A stretch of 64,000 nucleotides of DNA from Nocardioides sp. J54 (GTDB lineage Bacteria > Actinomycetota > Actinomycetes > Propionibacteriales > Nocardioidaceae): positions 113,425 through 177,424 of the forward strand of contig NZ_JAER01000005.1 of the NCBI RefSeq assembly GCF_000519005.1. The letters are read 5' to 3'. Both the position numbers and the translations under genes were made by a program. The notes beneath the pieces were generated by a model, which was not told where the DNA came from, searched no databases, and saw nothing but the letters and a program-made list of their open reading frames with translations. Shown here one piece after another: positions 26,882-34,020 of the stretch (its first letter is position 1; every line of letters begins with the position of its first letter).

Positions 26882-27850
26882 TCAGCGCGAGGGCCGGAAG
26901 TGCAAGCCGACCTCGGGGTCGACCACGACCTCCTGGGCGGCCGGCAGGCCGTCGACGACCAGCGGGGCCGCGACGTCGGTGTTGCGCTTGAGCACGGCGA
27001 GCGCGATCGGCCCGAGCTCGTGGTGGCGGGCCGAGGAACCCACGAAGCCGACCGCGCGACCGCCGCCGGCCGGGAGCACCTCCGCACCGGCCGTCGGGAG
27101 CCGGTTCTCGGAGCCGTCGAGGTGGAGCAGGGTGAGCCGGCGCGGCGGCCGGCCGAGGTTGTGCACCCGGGCGACCGTCTCCTGCCCGCGGTAGCAGCCC
27201 TTGTCCATGTGCACCGCGGCCCAGCCCGGCGCCTGCTCCGCGTCCAGCCAGCCGACCTCGTTGGGGATGGTGCGCGCGTCGGTGTCGATGCCGAAGCGGG
27301 GCTCGCCGCGGGCGATGCGCAGCGCCTCGAAGGCCCACAGCCCGGCTGCGGGACCGGCCGCCTCGGCGTACGCCGTCAGCCGCTCGCGCGGCACGAGGTC
27401 GTAGCGACCGGGTCGCCACGCCACCGCGGTCTCGGCGGTGACGTCGGCGACCTCGACGCGCATCATGAAGATCATCCGCTCGAGGAACCCGATGAGCGCG
27501 GCGGCCCGGCCCGGCTCGGTGTGCGCGGTGAACGCCTCGCCGTCGTCGACGCCGGTGAACGCGTGCTCGACGTGGCCCTGCGGGCTCAGCACGAGTGCGG
27601 AGACCCAGCGGCCGGGCTCGAGGCCCTCGAAGTACTGGGTCGTCAGCGAGTGCAGCCAAGTCAGCCGATCGGGACCGGTGACGCGCAGGACGTCGCGGTG
27701 CGAGAGGTCGACGAACCCCTCGCCGGCCTCGAGGGCGCGCTGCTCGCCGAAGAGGCTGCCGTAGTGGGCAGCCACCGGGGCGTCGACCCCGTCGCCGGCG
27801 ACCGCCCCCGGGAGGGCGAGGAGCGGGCTGGGCTGGGCGTTCTCGGTCAT
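26882..27850 (-). CDS. ygfZ: YgfZ/GcvT-like folate-binding protein
   Basis: Related to YgfZ, a tetrahydrofolate-dependent factor that supports iron-sulfur cluster enzymes. The 322-residue protein contains the family signature KGCYRGQE around residue 214, together with RFGIDTD and NEVGWLDAEQ before it. The ATG overlaps the tagD stop (ATGA), so it is the last gene of the nitrobindin/fur/tagD/ygfZ operon. Confidence 0.9.
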   Translation of the reverse strand: MTENAQPSPLLALPGAVAGDGVDAPVAAHYGSLFGEQRALEAGEGFVDLSHRDVLRVTGPDRLTWLHSLTTQYFEGLEPGRWVSALVLSPQGHVEHAFTGVDDGEAFTAHTEPGRAAALIGFLERMIFMMRVEVADVTAETAVAWRPGRYDLVPRERLTAYAEAAGPAAGLWAFEALRIARGEPRFGIDTDARTIPNEVGWLDAEQAPGWAAVHMDKGCYRGQETVARVHNLGRPPRRLTLLHLDGSENRLPTAGAEVLPAGGGRAVGFVGSSARHHELGPIALAVLKRNTDVAAPLVVDGLPAAQEVVVDPEVGLHFRPSR

Positions 27851-28314
27851 GTCAGGTCCCGGTAGTGCTCGAGGAGGCGGGTCAGGGTGGTCAGCGCTCC
27901 CTGCATCTCCTCGATGTGGACGGGGTCCAGGGTGCGGAGCATCTCCTTGATCTCCGTGCTCGACACCCCCGAGGTGCGAGGCAGGTAGCGCACTTCACAA
28001 ACGTCGGAGAGGTCGTCGAACTTCCCGGTCCAGTCGTCGCCCATGACGAAGAGGTCGACACCGTGCTCCACGATGTCGGACCGCTTCTGGTCCCAGGACC
28101 GTTCGGGCAGGACCAGGTCGACGCCCTTGATCGACTCGACGATGGCCGCGCGGTCGTCGTACGACACCACCGACTTCTTGCCCTTGCCGGCGTTGAACTC
28201 GTCGGTGGAGACCCCGACGATCAGCCGGTCCCCCATCGCGGCCAGGCGCTGGATGAGCCGCAGGTGGCCGATGTGGAACAGGTCGAAGGTCCCGTAGGTC
28301 AGCACGGTCGTCAT
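27847..28314 (-). CDS. tagD: Glycerol-3-phosphate cytidylyltransferase-like protein
   Basis: Predicted to make CDP-glycerol from CTP and glycerol-3-phosphate. The 155-residue protein has YGTFDLFHIGHLRLI (HxGH), VGVSTDEFNAGKGKK, and RTSGVSSTEIK, which match the TagD signatures. The ATG at 28314 overlaps the fur stop (ATGA), so the longer upstream start is rejected. It is placed in a housekeeping operon, 9 kb from the only visible user, the CDP-glycerol-type transferase at 17.2 kb. The C-terminal 25 residues extend slightly beyond minimal TagD. A related cytidylyltransferase substrate is possible. Confidence 0.85.
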   Translation of the reverse strand: MTTVLTYGTFDLFHIGHLRLIQRLAAMGDRLIVGVSTDEFNAGKGKKSVVSYDDRAAIVESIKGVDLVLPERSWDQKRSDIVEHGVDLFVMGDDWTGKFDDLSDVCEVRYLPRTSGVSSTEIKEMLRTLDPVHIEEMQGALTTLTRLLEHYRDLT

Positions 28315-28745
28315 GACGACCCTCCTTGGCAGTCGGCGCATTGGCCGAAGACGGTCAGGTGCCCCAGGTCCGGCTCGAAGCCCCGGGCCCGGAGGGTCTC
28401 GACGAGCGGGTCCGCCTCCGCGGTGTCGATCGAGGTGATGCTGTGGCAGCCCCGGCAGACGAGGTGGAAGTGCTCGTGGCCCCGCACGGAGTGGTACGTC
28501 GGGGCGCGGTCCGAGAAGTGGGCGTGGCGCACCAGCCCGAGCTCCTCCAGCACCTCCAGGGTGCGGTAGACGGTGGAGGCGTTGACGGTGCTCGCGGTCT
28601 CCTGGACCTTCGCCAGGACCTCGTCGGGCGTGGCGTGGCCGAGCTCGTCGACGGCGGCGAGGATCAGCTCACGCTGGGGCGTGAGCCGGTAGCCGCGGTC
28701 CCGGAGCGCGGCTCGCCAGTCGACGGTGTCGGATCGGTCAGGCAC
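28311..28745 (-). CDS. Fur-family metalloregulator
   Basis: A 144-residue repressor with a winged helix (GYRLTPQRELILAAVDEL, then STVYRTLEVLEELGLV) and a C-terminal metal-binding domain: HEHFHLVCRGC at about residue 90 and a final CADC pair, forming a structural zinc site. Whether it senses iron, zinc or peroxide cannot be told. It overlaps the nitrobindin-like gene by 8 bp and tagD by ATGA, so the metal signal may set expression of the whole operon. Confidence 0.9.
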   Translation of the reverse strand: MPDRSDTVDWRAALRDRGYRLTPQRELILAAVDELGHATPDEVLAKVQETASTVNASTVYRTLEVLEELGLVRHAHFSDRAPTYHSVRGHEHFHLVCRGCHSITSIDTAEADPLVETLRARGFEPDLGHLTVFGQCADCQGGSS

Positions 28746-29232
28746 GCCTCAGCCTCGCCCACAGGTGCGGTTGAAGCGGCTGGCCCATCGCGGCCATGTC
28801 GAAGGCGTAGAGCAGGTCGCCCTCCACGTTGCCGTAGAGGCGCTTGCCGGCGGCGTACTCCTTCGCGGTCTCGGTGCGGGCCACGGCGTCGGTCGTCCAC
28901 TCGAACTTGCCGTCGGCGGCCTCGCCGTGCCAGATCTCCGCCATGCCCGTGTTGTGGGTCAGCAGGATCTCGAACTTGCCGTCACCGACGGCGCGGATGA
29001 AGCCGGTCTCGATGGCGGCGTCGCGGACCTTCTCGCCCTTGTCGTCGATGATCCAGGCGCGCGCCATGTAGTGGAAGAACGGCCGGCCGTCGTGGGTGAA
29101 GATCAGCTCCTGGCCGAACTGGAACGACTCGATCGTCGGGTAGTCGCCGTGGCCGTTGCCCCGCCAGGTGCCGAGCATCCAGGCGATGGGACCGCAGTCG
29201 GGGTGCAGGTTGTCGGGGAGTTCGAAGGCCAC
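28738..29232 (-). CDS. Nitrobindin-like heme-binding beta-barrel protein (THAP4/FABP-like)
   Basis: A 164-residue protein of the bacterial nitrobindin group: MLGTWRGNGHGDYPTIESF near the N-terminus and HNTGMAEIWHG in the middle, typical of the ten-stranded heme-binding barrel (M. tuberculosis Rv0813c). Family members bind ferric heme and nitric oxide or peroxynitrite. GTG at 29232 is chosen because homologues start here and a -10 hexamer lies 8 nt before it; the long upstream extension overlaps the divergent gene. It leads the operon with fur, tagD and ygfZ. Confidence 0.87.
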   Translation of the reverse strand: MAFELPDNLHPDCGPIAWMLGTWRGNGHGDYPTIESFQFGQELIFTHDGRPFFHYMARAWIIDDKGEKVRDAAIETGFIRAVGDGKFEILLTHNTGMAEIWHGEAADGKFEWTTDAVARTETAKEYAAGKRLYGNVEGDLLYAFDMAAMGQPLQPHLWARLRRA

Positions 29233-29240
29233 GACGCGCC

Positions 29241-29250
29241 ATTCTAGGCT
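29241..29250. promoter_or_regulatory. Overlapping divergent -10 hexamers
   Basis: ATTCTAGGCT holds TAGAAT on the minus strand (8 nt before the nitrobindin-like GTG) and TAGGCT on the plus strand (7 nt before the DsrE-family ATG). The two share two base pairs, so the transcripts compete for one short site and both are leaderless. Confidence 0.5.
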
Positions 29251-29257
29251 GCTTCCC

Positions 29258-29620
29258 ATGGCGCGCTCACTCGTCGTGAAGGTCACCTGCGGCACCGACG
29301 CGCCCGAGCGGTGCAACCAGGGGTTCACCGTGGCCGCCACGGCGGCCGCCTCCGGGGTGCCCGTGTCGCTCTGGCTGACCGGCGAGGCGGCGTGGCTCGC
29401 CGTGCCCGGCCGGGCCGCCGAGCTCGACCTGCCGCTGGCCACTCCCCTGCCCGACCTGCTGGACACCGTGCTCGCCTCCGGCACGGTCACCGTGTGCGGC
29501 CAGTGCGCCGCCCGCCGCTCGCTGGACGTCGACGACCTCGTCCCCGGCGCCCGGATCGCCGGGGCGCCGGTCTTCGTCGAGGAGGCGTTGGCCGAGGGGG
29601 CCCAGGCGCTCGTCTACTGA
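29258..29620 (+). CDS. DsrE-family protein
   Basis: A 120-residue protein fitting the DsrE/DsrF-like fold: RSLVVKVTCGTDAPERCNQGFTVAATAA at the start, LTGEAAWLAVPG in the middle, and CGQCAARRSL at about residue 80. The cysteines could carry sulfur or act in redox, as in the family; the exact reaction is unknown. Leaderless ATG is set by the -10 hexamer at 29245. Confidence 0.8.
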   Translation: MARSLVVKVTCGTDAPERCNQGFTVAATAAASGVPVSLWLTGEAAWLAVPGRAAELDLPLATPLPDLLDTVLASGTVTVCGQCAARRSLDVDDLVPGARIAGAPVFVEEALAEGAQALVY

Positions 29621-29712
29621 GCGCGCCCCTGGGCGAGCGGCGGCCGTCGGTCGAAATCTTTGGACGCCTCACGAAAATTTACGGGACCGACCTCCACGCG
29701 CGCGTCGCGCGC

Positions 29713-29718
29713 CTTAGG
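29713..29718 (+). promoter_or_regulatory. Possible -10 hexamer upstream of the methyltransferase
   Basis: TAGGGT, 65 bp before the ATG at 29784, following a short AT-rich patch (ACGAAAATTTACGGG at 29671). Confidence 0.3.
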
Positions 29719-29783
29719 GTGTGCTCACACCGCCGTGCACCCCCCTTCTCCTACGCCACGGTGGTCCGGAGGCTCCTACGGCG

Positions 29784-30773
29784 ATGTCCGTCACCGCATG
29801 TCCAGCCTGTGCGTCGGCATGGCTGAAGTCCTACCCCGTGTCGCGCCGGACGGGGCGCAGCAACTTCCGCTGCCGCTCCTGCGGCCTGGTCGGCTGGTCC
29901 GAGCGCGCCGAGCTGGTGCTCCCGGACACGGTGAGCCTCGACGAGATCAGCGTCGAGGACCGCGCCGCCTGGGTCGCCCTGAAGCGCAACCACGCGGCGG
30001 AGGCCGCGCAGGCCGAGGTGCTCGACGAGCTGGCCGCCCGCCTCGACGGCGGCCCGCAGGACCGCCTCCTCTACGACATCGGCACGGGTGACGCCCAGTT
30101 CCTCGCGGTCGCGCGCGAGCGCGGCTTCCGGGTGCGCGGCAACGACCTGATGGAGGCCAACGTCGCGCTCGCGAAGCGCTCGTACGACGTCGAGGTCGAC
30201 CTCGGCGACCTCTCCACCCTGGACGTGCCGGAGCAGGACGCGGTCACGATGTGGTGCGTGCTGGCCCACGTCGCCGAGCCGGAGGCGCTGCTGCAGAGCT
30301 CGTTCGACGTGCTCAAGCCGGGCGGCACGCTCTTCCTGCAGACGCCGCGTCGCTCGAAGGTCGACACCGCCGCGCTCGCGGTGACCGCCGCCGCCCGCGG
30401 CCGGATGTCGCGCTGGGTCGACCGCCGGATCGCCCCGCACCACTGGCACCTGCACACCGCCGAGAGCATGACGGCTGCCCTGCGCGCCGTCGGCTTCGTC
30501 GACGTCGAGGTCATCCCGCGGGCCCGCTACTCGCTGAACTCCGGTGCCTACCTGGCGTCGATGGGCGTCCCCGCCCGCGCCGCCGGGGCGGTCGGCCGCG
30601 CGACCGACCGGTTCATCGACCGGGGCTGGGCGCCGCGGATCGTGCTCGAGGCCTACGCCCGCAAGCCCGGGAAGCTGGCCCCGGCGGCTGCCGCGCCGGC
30701 GAGCGAGCAGCGTCCGGTCGACGGGGCCGCAGGCGACGTGACCAAGCCCGGGGGCCTGGCCGCCGCCGGCTGA
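29784..30773 (+). CDS. Class I SAM-dependent methyltransferase with N-terminal zinc ribbon
   Basis: A 329-residue protein. Residues 1-40 form a zinc ribbon with two CxxC pairs (CPAC and CRSC). Then [20 protein letters not shown] (about 93-112) is the SAM-binding loop and [12 protein letters not shown] is the post-strand motif of the Methyltransf_23 type. The C-terminal 40 residues are low-complexity. The zinc-ribbon/methyltransferase pattern is seen among sugar methyltransferases, but the substrate here is unknown. ATG 29784 is preceded by GGAGG at about 11 nt. Confidence 0.8.
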   Translation: MSVTACPACASAWLKSYPVSRRTGRSNFRCRSCGLVGWSERAELVLPDTVSLDEISVEDRAAWVALKRNHAAEAAQAEVLDELAARLDGGPQDRLLYDIGTGDAQFLAVARERGFRVRGNDLMEANVALAKRSYDVEVDLGDLSTLDVPEQDAVTMWCVLAHVAEPEALLQSSFDVLKPGGTLFLQTPRRSKVDTAALAVTAAARGRMSRWVDRRIAPHHWHLHTAESMTAALRAVGFVDVEVIPRARYSLNSGAYLASMGVPARAAGAVGRATDRFIDRGWAPRIVLEAYARKPGKLAPAAAAPASEQRPVDGAAGDVTKPGGLAAAG

Positions 30774-30781
30774 ACGCCCGG

Positions 30782-30787
30782 CAGGAT
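30782..30787 (+). promoter_or_regulatory. Possible -10 hexamer for leaderless dtd
   Basis: CAGGAT, 6 nt before the dtd ATG, with no Shine-Dalgarno. The first base departs from the TAnnnT pattern. Confidence 0.3.
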
Positions 30788-30793
30788 GGGCGC

Positions 30794-31222
30794 ATGCGCG
30801 CCGTCCTGCAACGTGTCACCTCGGCCTCGGTCGTCGTGGAGGGTGCCGTCGTCGGCGCCATCAGCGACCCCGGCCTGCTGGTCTACCTCGGCGTCACCCA
30901 CGACGACGGGCCGGACGAGGTGGCGTGGATGGCCCGCAAGATCCGCGACCTGCGCATCCTGCGCGACGAGCGGTCGGTCGCCGAGGAGGGCGCACCGGTG
31001 CTCGTCGTCTCGCAGTTCACGCTGTACGGCGAGGCGCGCAAGGGTCGCCGCCCGTCGTGGACCGCGGCGGCCCCGGGACCGGTGAGCGAGCCGCTCTACG
31101 AGGCGGTGTGCGCCGCGCTCGAGGAGGCCGGGACGCACGTCGAGCGCGGGGTCTTCGGCGCGATGATGGAGGTCTCCTCGGTCAACGACGGCCCGTTCAC
31201 CGTGCTGCTCGAGTCACCCTGA
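30794..31222 (+). CDS. dtd: D-aminoacyl-tRNA deacylase
   Basis: Hydrolyses D-amino acids from mischarged tRNA. The 142-residue protein shows [31 protein letters not shown] (SQFTL catalytic segment near residue 76) and [11 protein letters not shown] at the end, corresponding to the NxGPVT motif with an extra Asp. Length is normal. Leaderless start is possible. Confidence 0.93.
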   Translation: MRAVLQRVTSASVVVEGAVVGAISDPGLLVYLGVTHDDGPDEVAWMARKIRDLRILRDERSVAEEGAPVLVVSQFTLYGEARKGRRPSWTAAAPGPVSEPLYEAVCAALEEAGTHVERGVFGAMMEVSSVNDGPFTVLLESP

Positions 31223-31224
31223 CC

Positions 31225-31278
31225 GCTCTGGCGGCCCTGGCTGCTCTGGCGGCGCTCTCGGCTCTGGCGGCTCAGCCG
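31225..31278. repeat. Three tandem 18-bp units after dtd
   Basis: GCTCTGGCGG recurs at 31225, 31243 and 31261 with an 18-bp period, filling most of the 50-bp gap between dtd and the convergent DUF4395 gene. Confidence 0.6.
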
Positions 31279-31718
31279 CGCGCCGGGCGCAGGCGCAGCC
31301 CGAGCAGGTACATCTCGCAGCCCAGGCAGAACGCGAAGGCGGCGTTGAGGAAGGCCGCGACGATCGCGAACCCGGCGAACACCTGGCCGAGCAGCACCGC
31401 GCCGGTCGCGAAGCCGAGCGTGGCGACGACGGCGAAGACCAGCCCGACGGCCTGGGCGAACCGCGGCGGCGCCGGGTCCTCGAGCTCGGCCGGCGGCGTG
31501 AGCCGCGGGCGGACGAGCGAGCGGAAGACCAGCCCGGTCGGCGTCTTCTGCACGCCGAGGCCGGCGCCGATCGCGAAGAACACCGCCTGGATGCCGGTGA
31601 GCACGGCCGCCACGGCGGGCTGGGCGTCGGACAGCAGCAGCGCCACCGCGAAGATCACGAAGGTGACGGCGGCGGTGAACCGCGGCCCGCGGGGGTCGAT
31701 GCCGGACTGCTGGCTCAT
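31272..31718 (-). CDS. DUF4395 membrane protein
   Basis: A 148-residue protein with four hydrophobic segments (about 14-32, 36-52, 87-107 and 110-128) and a Cys near the C-terminus (FAFCLGCEMYLLG). This fits DUF4395, often found with thioredoxin-like proteins, as here: its ATG overlaps the thioredoxin stop (ATGA). A role in membrane thiol chemistry is inferred from that pairing. Confidence 0.82.
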   Translation of the reverse strand: MSQQSGIDPRGPRFTAAVTFVIFAVALLLSDAQPAVAAVLTGIQAVFFAIGAGLGVQKTPTGLVFRSLVRPRLTPPAELEDPAPPRFAQAVGLVFAVVATLGFATGAVLLGQVFAGFAIVAAFLNAAFAFCLGCEMYLLGLRLRPARG

Positions 31719-32215
31719 CGTGACTCCTCGGTGAGGGGCAGGGCCGCGAGCACCTGCTCGCGGCGCGGTGCACCGGCGGCGCGGGTGACCTCACGGCCGG
31801 CGCGGTCGAGCACCAGGGTGGTGGGGGTACGACGGACGTCGAGCTCGCGGACCAGCGCGAGGTGCTGCTCGGCGTCGACCTCGACGTGGGCGATGCCGTC
31901 GTGCCGCTCGGCGACGTCGGCGAGCACCACGCGGGTGGTGCGGCAGGGCGCGCAGAAGGCGCTGGAGAACTGGACCAGCGTCGCCCGCTCCCCCAGCTCG
32001 GCGTGCGGGACGGAGGCGCTGAGCCGCTCCCAGGCGGAGGGCTCGTGCGGCACGTCCTCGGCGACCGCCGGCGCGGGGGCGGGTCCGGTGCCGGGCTCGC
32101 CCGCTGCGTGCGTCCGGGCGTGGCCGGCGAAGCGGCCGTCGACCCGGCGCCGGTGCAGGCCGAACCCGGCCGCGGCGACCACGGCCAGGACGAGGATGAC
32201 GATCCCTGGGCTCAC
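31715..32215 (-). CDS. Membrane-anchored thioredoxin-like protein
   Basis: A 166-residue protein: N-terminal helix SPGIVILVLAVVAAAGFGL, a proline/alanine-rich linker, then a thioredoxin fold with FSSAFCAPCRTTRVVL (CxxC about residue 90) and the cis-Pro in RRTPTTLVLD. GTG at 32215 is the family-consistent start. Likely an outside-facing thiol reductase or oxidase working with the DUF4395 protein. Confidence 0.87.
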   Translation of the reverse strand: MSPGIVILVLAVVAAAGFGLHRRRVDGRFAGHARTHAAGEPGTGPAPAPAVAEDVPHEPSAWERLSASVPHAELGERATLVQFSSAFCAPCRTTRVVLADVAERHDGIAHVEVDAEQHLALVRELDVRRTPTTLVLDRAGREVTRAAGAPRREQVLAALPLTEESR

Positions 32216-32234
32216 AGCTGTCCTCCAACGCCGA

Positions 32235-32263
32235 CGGCGGCTCCCGGATTCCGGGAGCCGCCG
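32235..32263 (-). terminator. Hairpin between DUF1416 and thioredoxin genes
   Basis: CGGCGGCTCCCGG, ATT loop, and CCGGGAGCCGCCG form a perfect 13-bp stem 20 bp after the DUF1416 stop; it should end the sulfurtransferase operon. Confidence 0.7.
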
Positions 32264-32282
32264 CCGTCGTACGTCACAGGCC

Positions 32283-32591
32283 TCAGATGGCGATGAGGAC
32301 CTCGGCGACCGAGCCGGTCTGCGCCTGGACGGCGCGGTCGACCGGGTCGGCCTTGGGGGCGAGGGTGCGCAGCGTCCACTTGCCGTTGCCGGCGAAGAAG
32401 CGGAAGTGCCCGGTGGCCGAGGTGGGGACCTCGGCGGTGAACTCGCCGCTGGCGTCGAGCAGGCGGACGTAGGCGCCGGAGACCGGCGTCGCGTCGTCGC
32501 CGGCACCACGCACGACCTGGCCCTGGATCACGGCCTCCTTGGTCACGTTGATGCCCTCAGTGGAGAGGCCACCGACCGTCGCGCCGCACAT
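32283..32591 (-). CDS. DUF1416 protein (SseC-like)
   Basis: A 102-residue protein beginning MCGATVGGLSTEGINVTKEAVIQG, with YVRLLDASGEFTAEV, the DUF1416 pattern. In mycobacteria SseC lies next to the CysA-type sulfurtransferase, as here (TGATG overlap). The fold resembles a small transthyretin-like beta sandwich. Biochemical role is not established. Confidence 0.88.
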   Translation of the reverse strand: MCGATVGGLSTEGINVTKEAVIQGQVVRGAGDDATPVSGAYVRLLDASGEFTAEVPTSATGHFRFFAGNGKWTLRTLAPKADPVDRAVQAQTGSVAEVLIAI

Positions 32592-33439
32592 CAGGCGTCA
32601 CCCGGCTCGTCACCGAGCGCGATCGGGACGCCGACGAGGGAGCCGTACTCGGTCCACGAACCGTCGTAGTTCTTGACGTTCTTCTTGCCGAGGATCTCCT
32701 GCAGCACGAACCAGGTCAGCGAGGAGCGCTCGCCGATGCGGCACAGGGCGATGGTGTCCTTGCCCTCGTCGAAGCCGACCTCGTCGTAGAGCGCCTTGAG
32801 CTCGTCGTCGGACTTGAAGGTGCCGTCGTCATTGCAGTTCTTGCTCCACGGCACGTTGACCGAGGTGGGGATGTGGCCCGCGCGCTGCGACTGCTCCTGC
32901 GGCAGGTGGGCCGGGGCGAGCAGGCGGCCGGCGTACTCGTCGGGGCTGCGCACGTCGACCAGGTTCTGCGAACCGATCGCGGCGACGACCTCGTCGCGGA
33001 ACGCGCGGATGGAGCGGTCCTGCTCCTGCGCGGTGTAGGTGGTCGCGGCGCGCTGCGGCAGCTCGTCGGTCAGCTCGCGGCTGTCCAGCTCCCACTTCTT
33101 GCGGCCGCCGTCCATGAGCTTGACGTCCTGGTGGCCGTAGAGCTTGAAGTACCAGTAGGCGTACGCGGCGAACCAGTTGTTGTTGCCGCCGTAGAGCACG
33201 ACGGTGTCGTCGTTGGAGACACCGCGCTCGGACAGGAGCGCCTCGAACTGCTCCTTGTTCACGAAGTCGCGACGGACCTGGTCCTGCAGGTCGGTGGTCC
33301 AGTCGAGCTTGATCGCGTTGCGGATGTGGCCCTTGTCGTAGGCCGAGGTGTCCTCGTCGACCTCGATGACGACCACCTTGGGGTTGTCGAGGTTGTCCTC
33401 GACCCACTGGACGGAGACGAGCGAGTTCTCGCGGCTCAT
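32591..33439 (-). CDS. sseA: Thiosulfate sulfurtransferase (tandem rhodanese)
   Basis: Moves sulfane sulfur from thiosulfate or mercaptopyruvate to thiol or cyanide acceptors. The 282-residue protein has two rhodanese domains; the second carries ALCRIGERSS (catalytic Cys about residue 235), the CRxGxR loop typical of thiosulfate-type enzymes such as M. tuberculosis CysA2. It is coupled to the DUF1416 gene and preceded by a 26-codon leader peptide. AGGA lies 8 nt before the ATG. Confidence 0.92.
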   Translation of the reverse strand: MSRENSLVSVQWVEDNLDNPKVVVIEVDEDTSAYDKGHIRNAIKLDWTTDLQDQVRRDFVNKEQFEALLSERGVSNDDTVVLYGGNNNWFAAYAYWYFKLYGHQDVKLMDGGRKKWELDSRELTDELPQRAATTYTAQEQDRSIRAFRDEVVAAIGSQNLVDVRSPDEYAGRLLAPAHLPQEQSQRAGHIPTSVNVPWSKNCNDDGTFKSDDELKALYDEVGFDEGKDTIALCRIGERSSLTWFVLQEILGKKNVKNYDGSWTEYGSLVGVPIALGDEPGDA

Positions 33440-33595
33440 GGTGTTCCTAACTGGGATTGCGCGGTTGATGGCGGTGCGGATACGAGCGGTGCTGCTGGGC
33501 AGCGCGGCGGCGCACAGGACGCAGGGGCCCGGGGCGCAGGAGCGCCGGGAGGAGACGGGGAGGTGGCAGGCAGACGCCGCCGGTTCAGAAACCCG

Positions 33596-33676
33596 TCAGC
33601 AGGGTCGACACAGCGCCGAGCTGACGCGGCAGTTGTCCACCGCGCGCCGCTTGGTCAGCAGCAGAGTCGTCGACAT
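33596..33676 (-). CDS. Cysteine-containing leader peptide upstream of the sulfurtransferase gene
   Basis: A 26-codon ORF on the minus strand: MSTTLLLTKRRAVDNCR, then VSSALC and a final CRPC region, with Cys at positions 16, 23 and 26. The LTKRRAVD-CR-VSSALCR pattern matches short leader peptides found upstream of sulfur genes in actinobacteria. In mycobacteria, cysteine-rich upstream ORFs sense cysteine by ribosome stalling and control the coupled sulfurtransferase operon. Here 156 bp separate its stop from the sseA ATG, enough for alternative RNA structure. The Cys codons are near the stop, as needed for stalling control. Confidence 0.75.
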   Translation of the reverse strand: MSTTLLLTKRRAVDNCRVSSALCRPC

Positions 33677-34020
33677 GTGGAAGAGAGTAGGCGGCTTTAC
33701 CGCGCTCGCCCTAATCGAGTATCAGATGATGAGACGGGTGTCCGTGATGTGAGATCGCTCGTGGTTGGTGGGCGTGGGATCGCCGCTTCAGCGGTGATAC
33801 CGGTGGTTCCTGACCGTTGCAATGGCCAGGAAGCGAGGGGAACGGTCAGGAAGTACGGGTGCCTCGATCACGGTGGTCACAGTGGTCACACGCGCCCCGG
33901 GATTCACCGCTTCGGCGGCGATTCCCGAACTTGTTGGCCGCTGCAACAGCCAACAAGTCCCAGAACCGGCCACCAGGTACACGCGTACCCAACCCAAGCG
34001 GCCACCCGCCCCCGCGGCGC
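33677..34020. other. Gene-free stretch with structured repeat copy 1
   Basis: The 344 bases between the leader peptide start and the DUF4012 stop contain the leader's promoter region (an AT-richer patch near 33705-33730) and the structured repeat described at 33777-33980. No credible gene. Confidence 0.7.
33777..33980. repeat. Structured intergenic element, copy 1 (two hairpin-hairpin-third-arm modules)
   Basis: Module a: hairpin at 33777-33801, hairpin TTCCTGACCGTTG/CAATGGCCAGGAA at 33808-33832, then a third arm AACGGTCAGGAAG at 33841-33853. Module b: dyad at 33899-33926, hairpin with arms ACTTGTTGGC (33929) and GCCAACAAGT (33949), then GAACCGGCCACCAGGTAC at 33963. The same order occurs at 46.4 kb. 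The third arm can compete with the right arm of hairpin 2. Confidence 0.75.
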
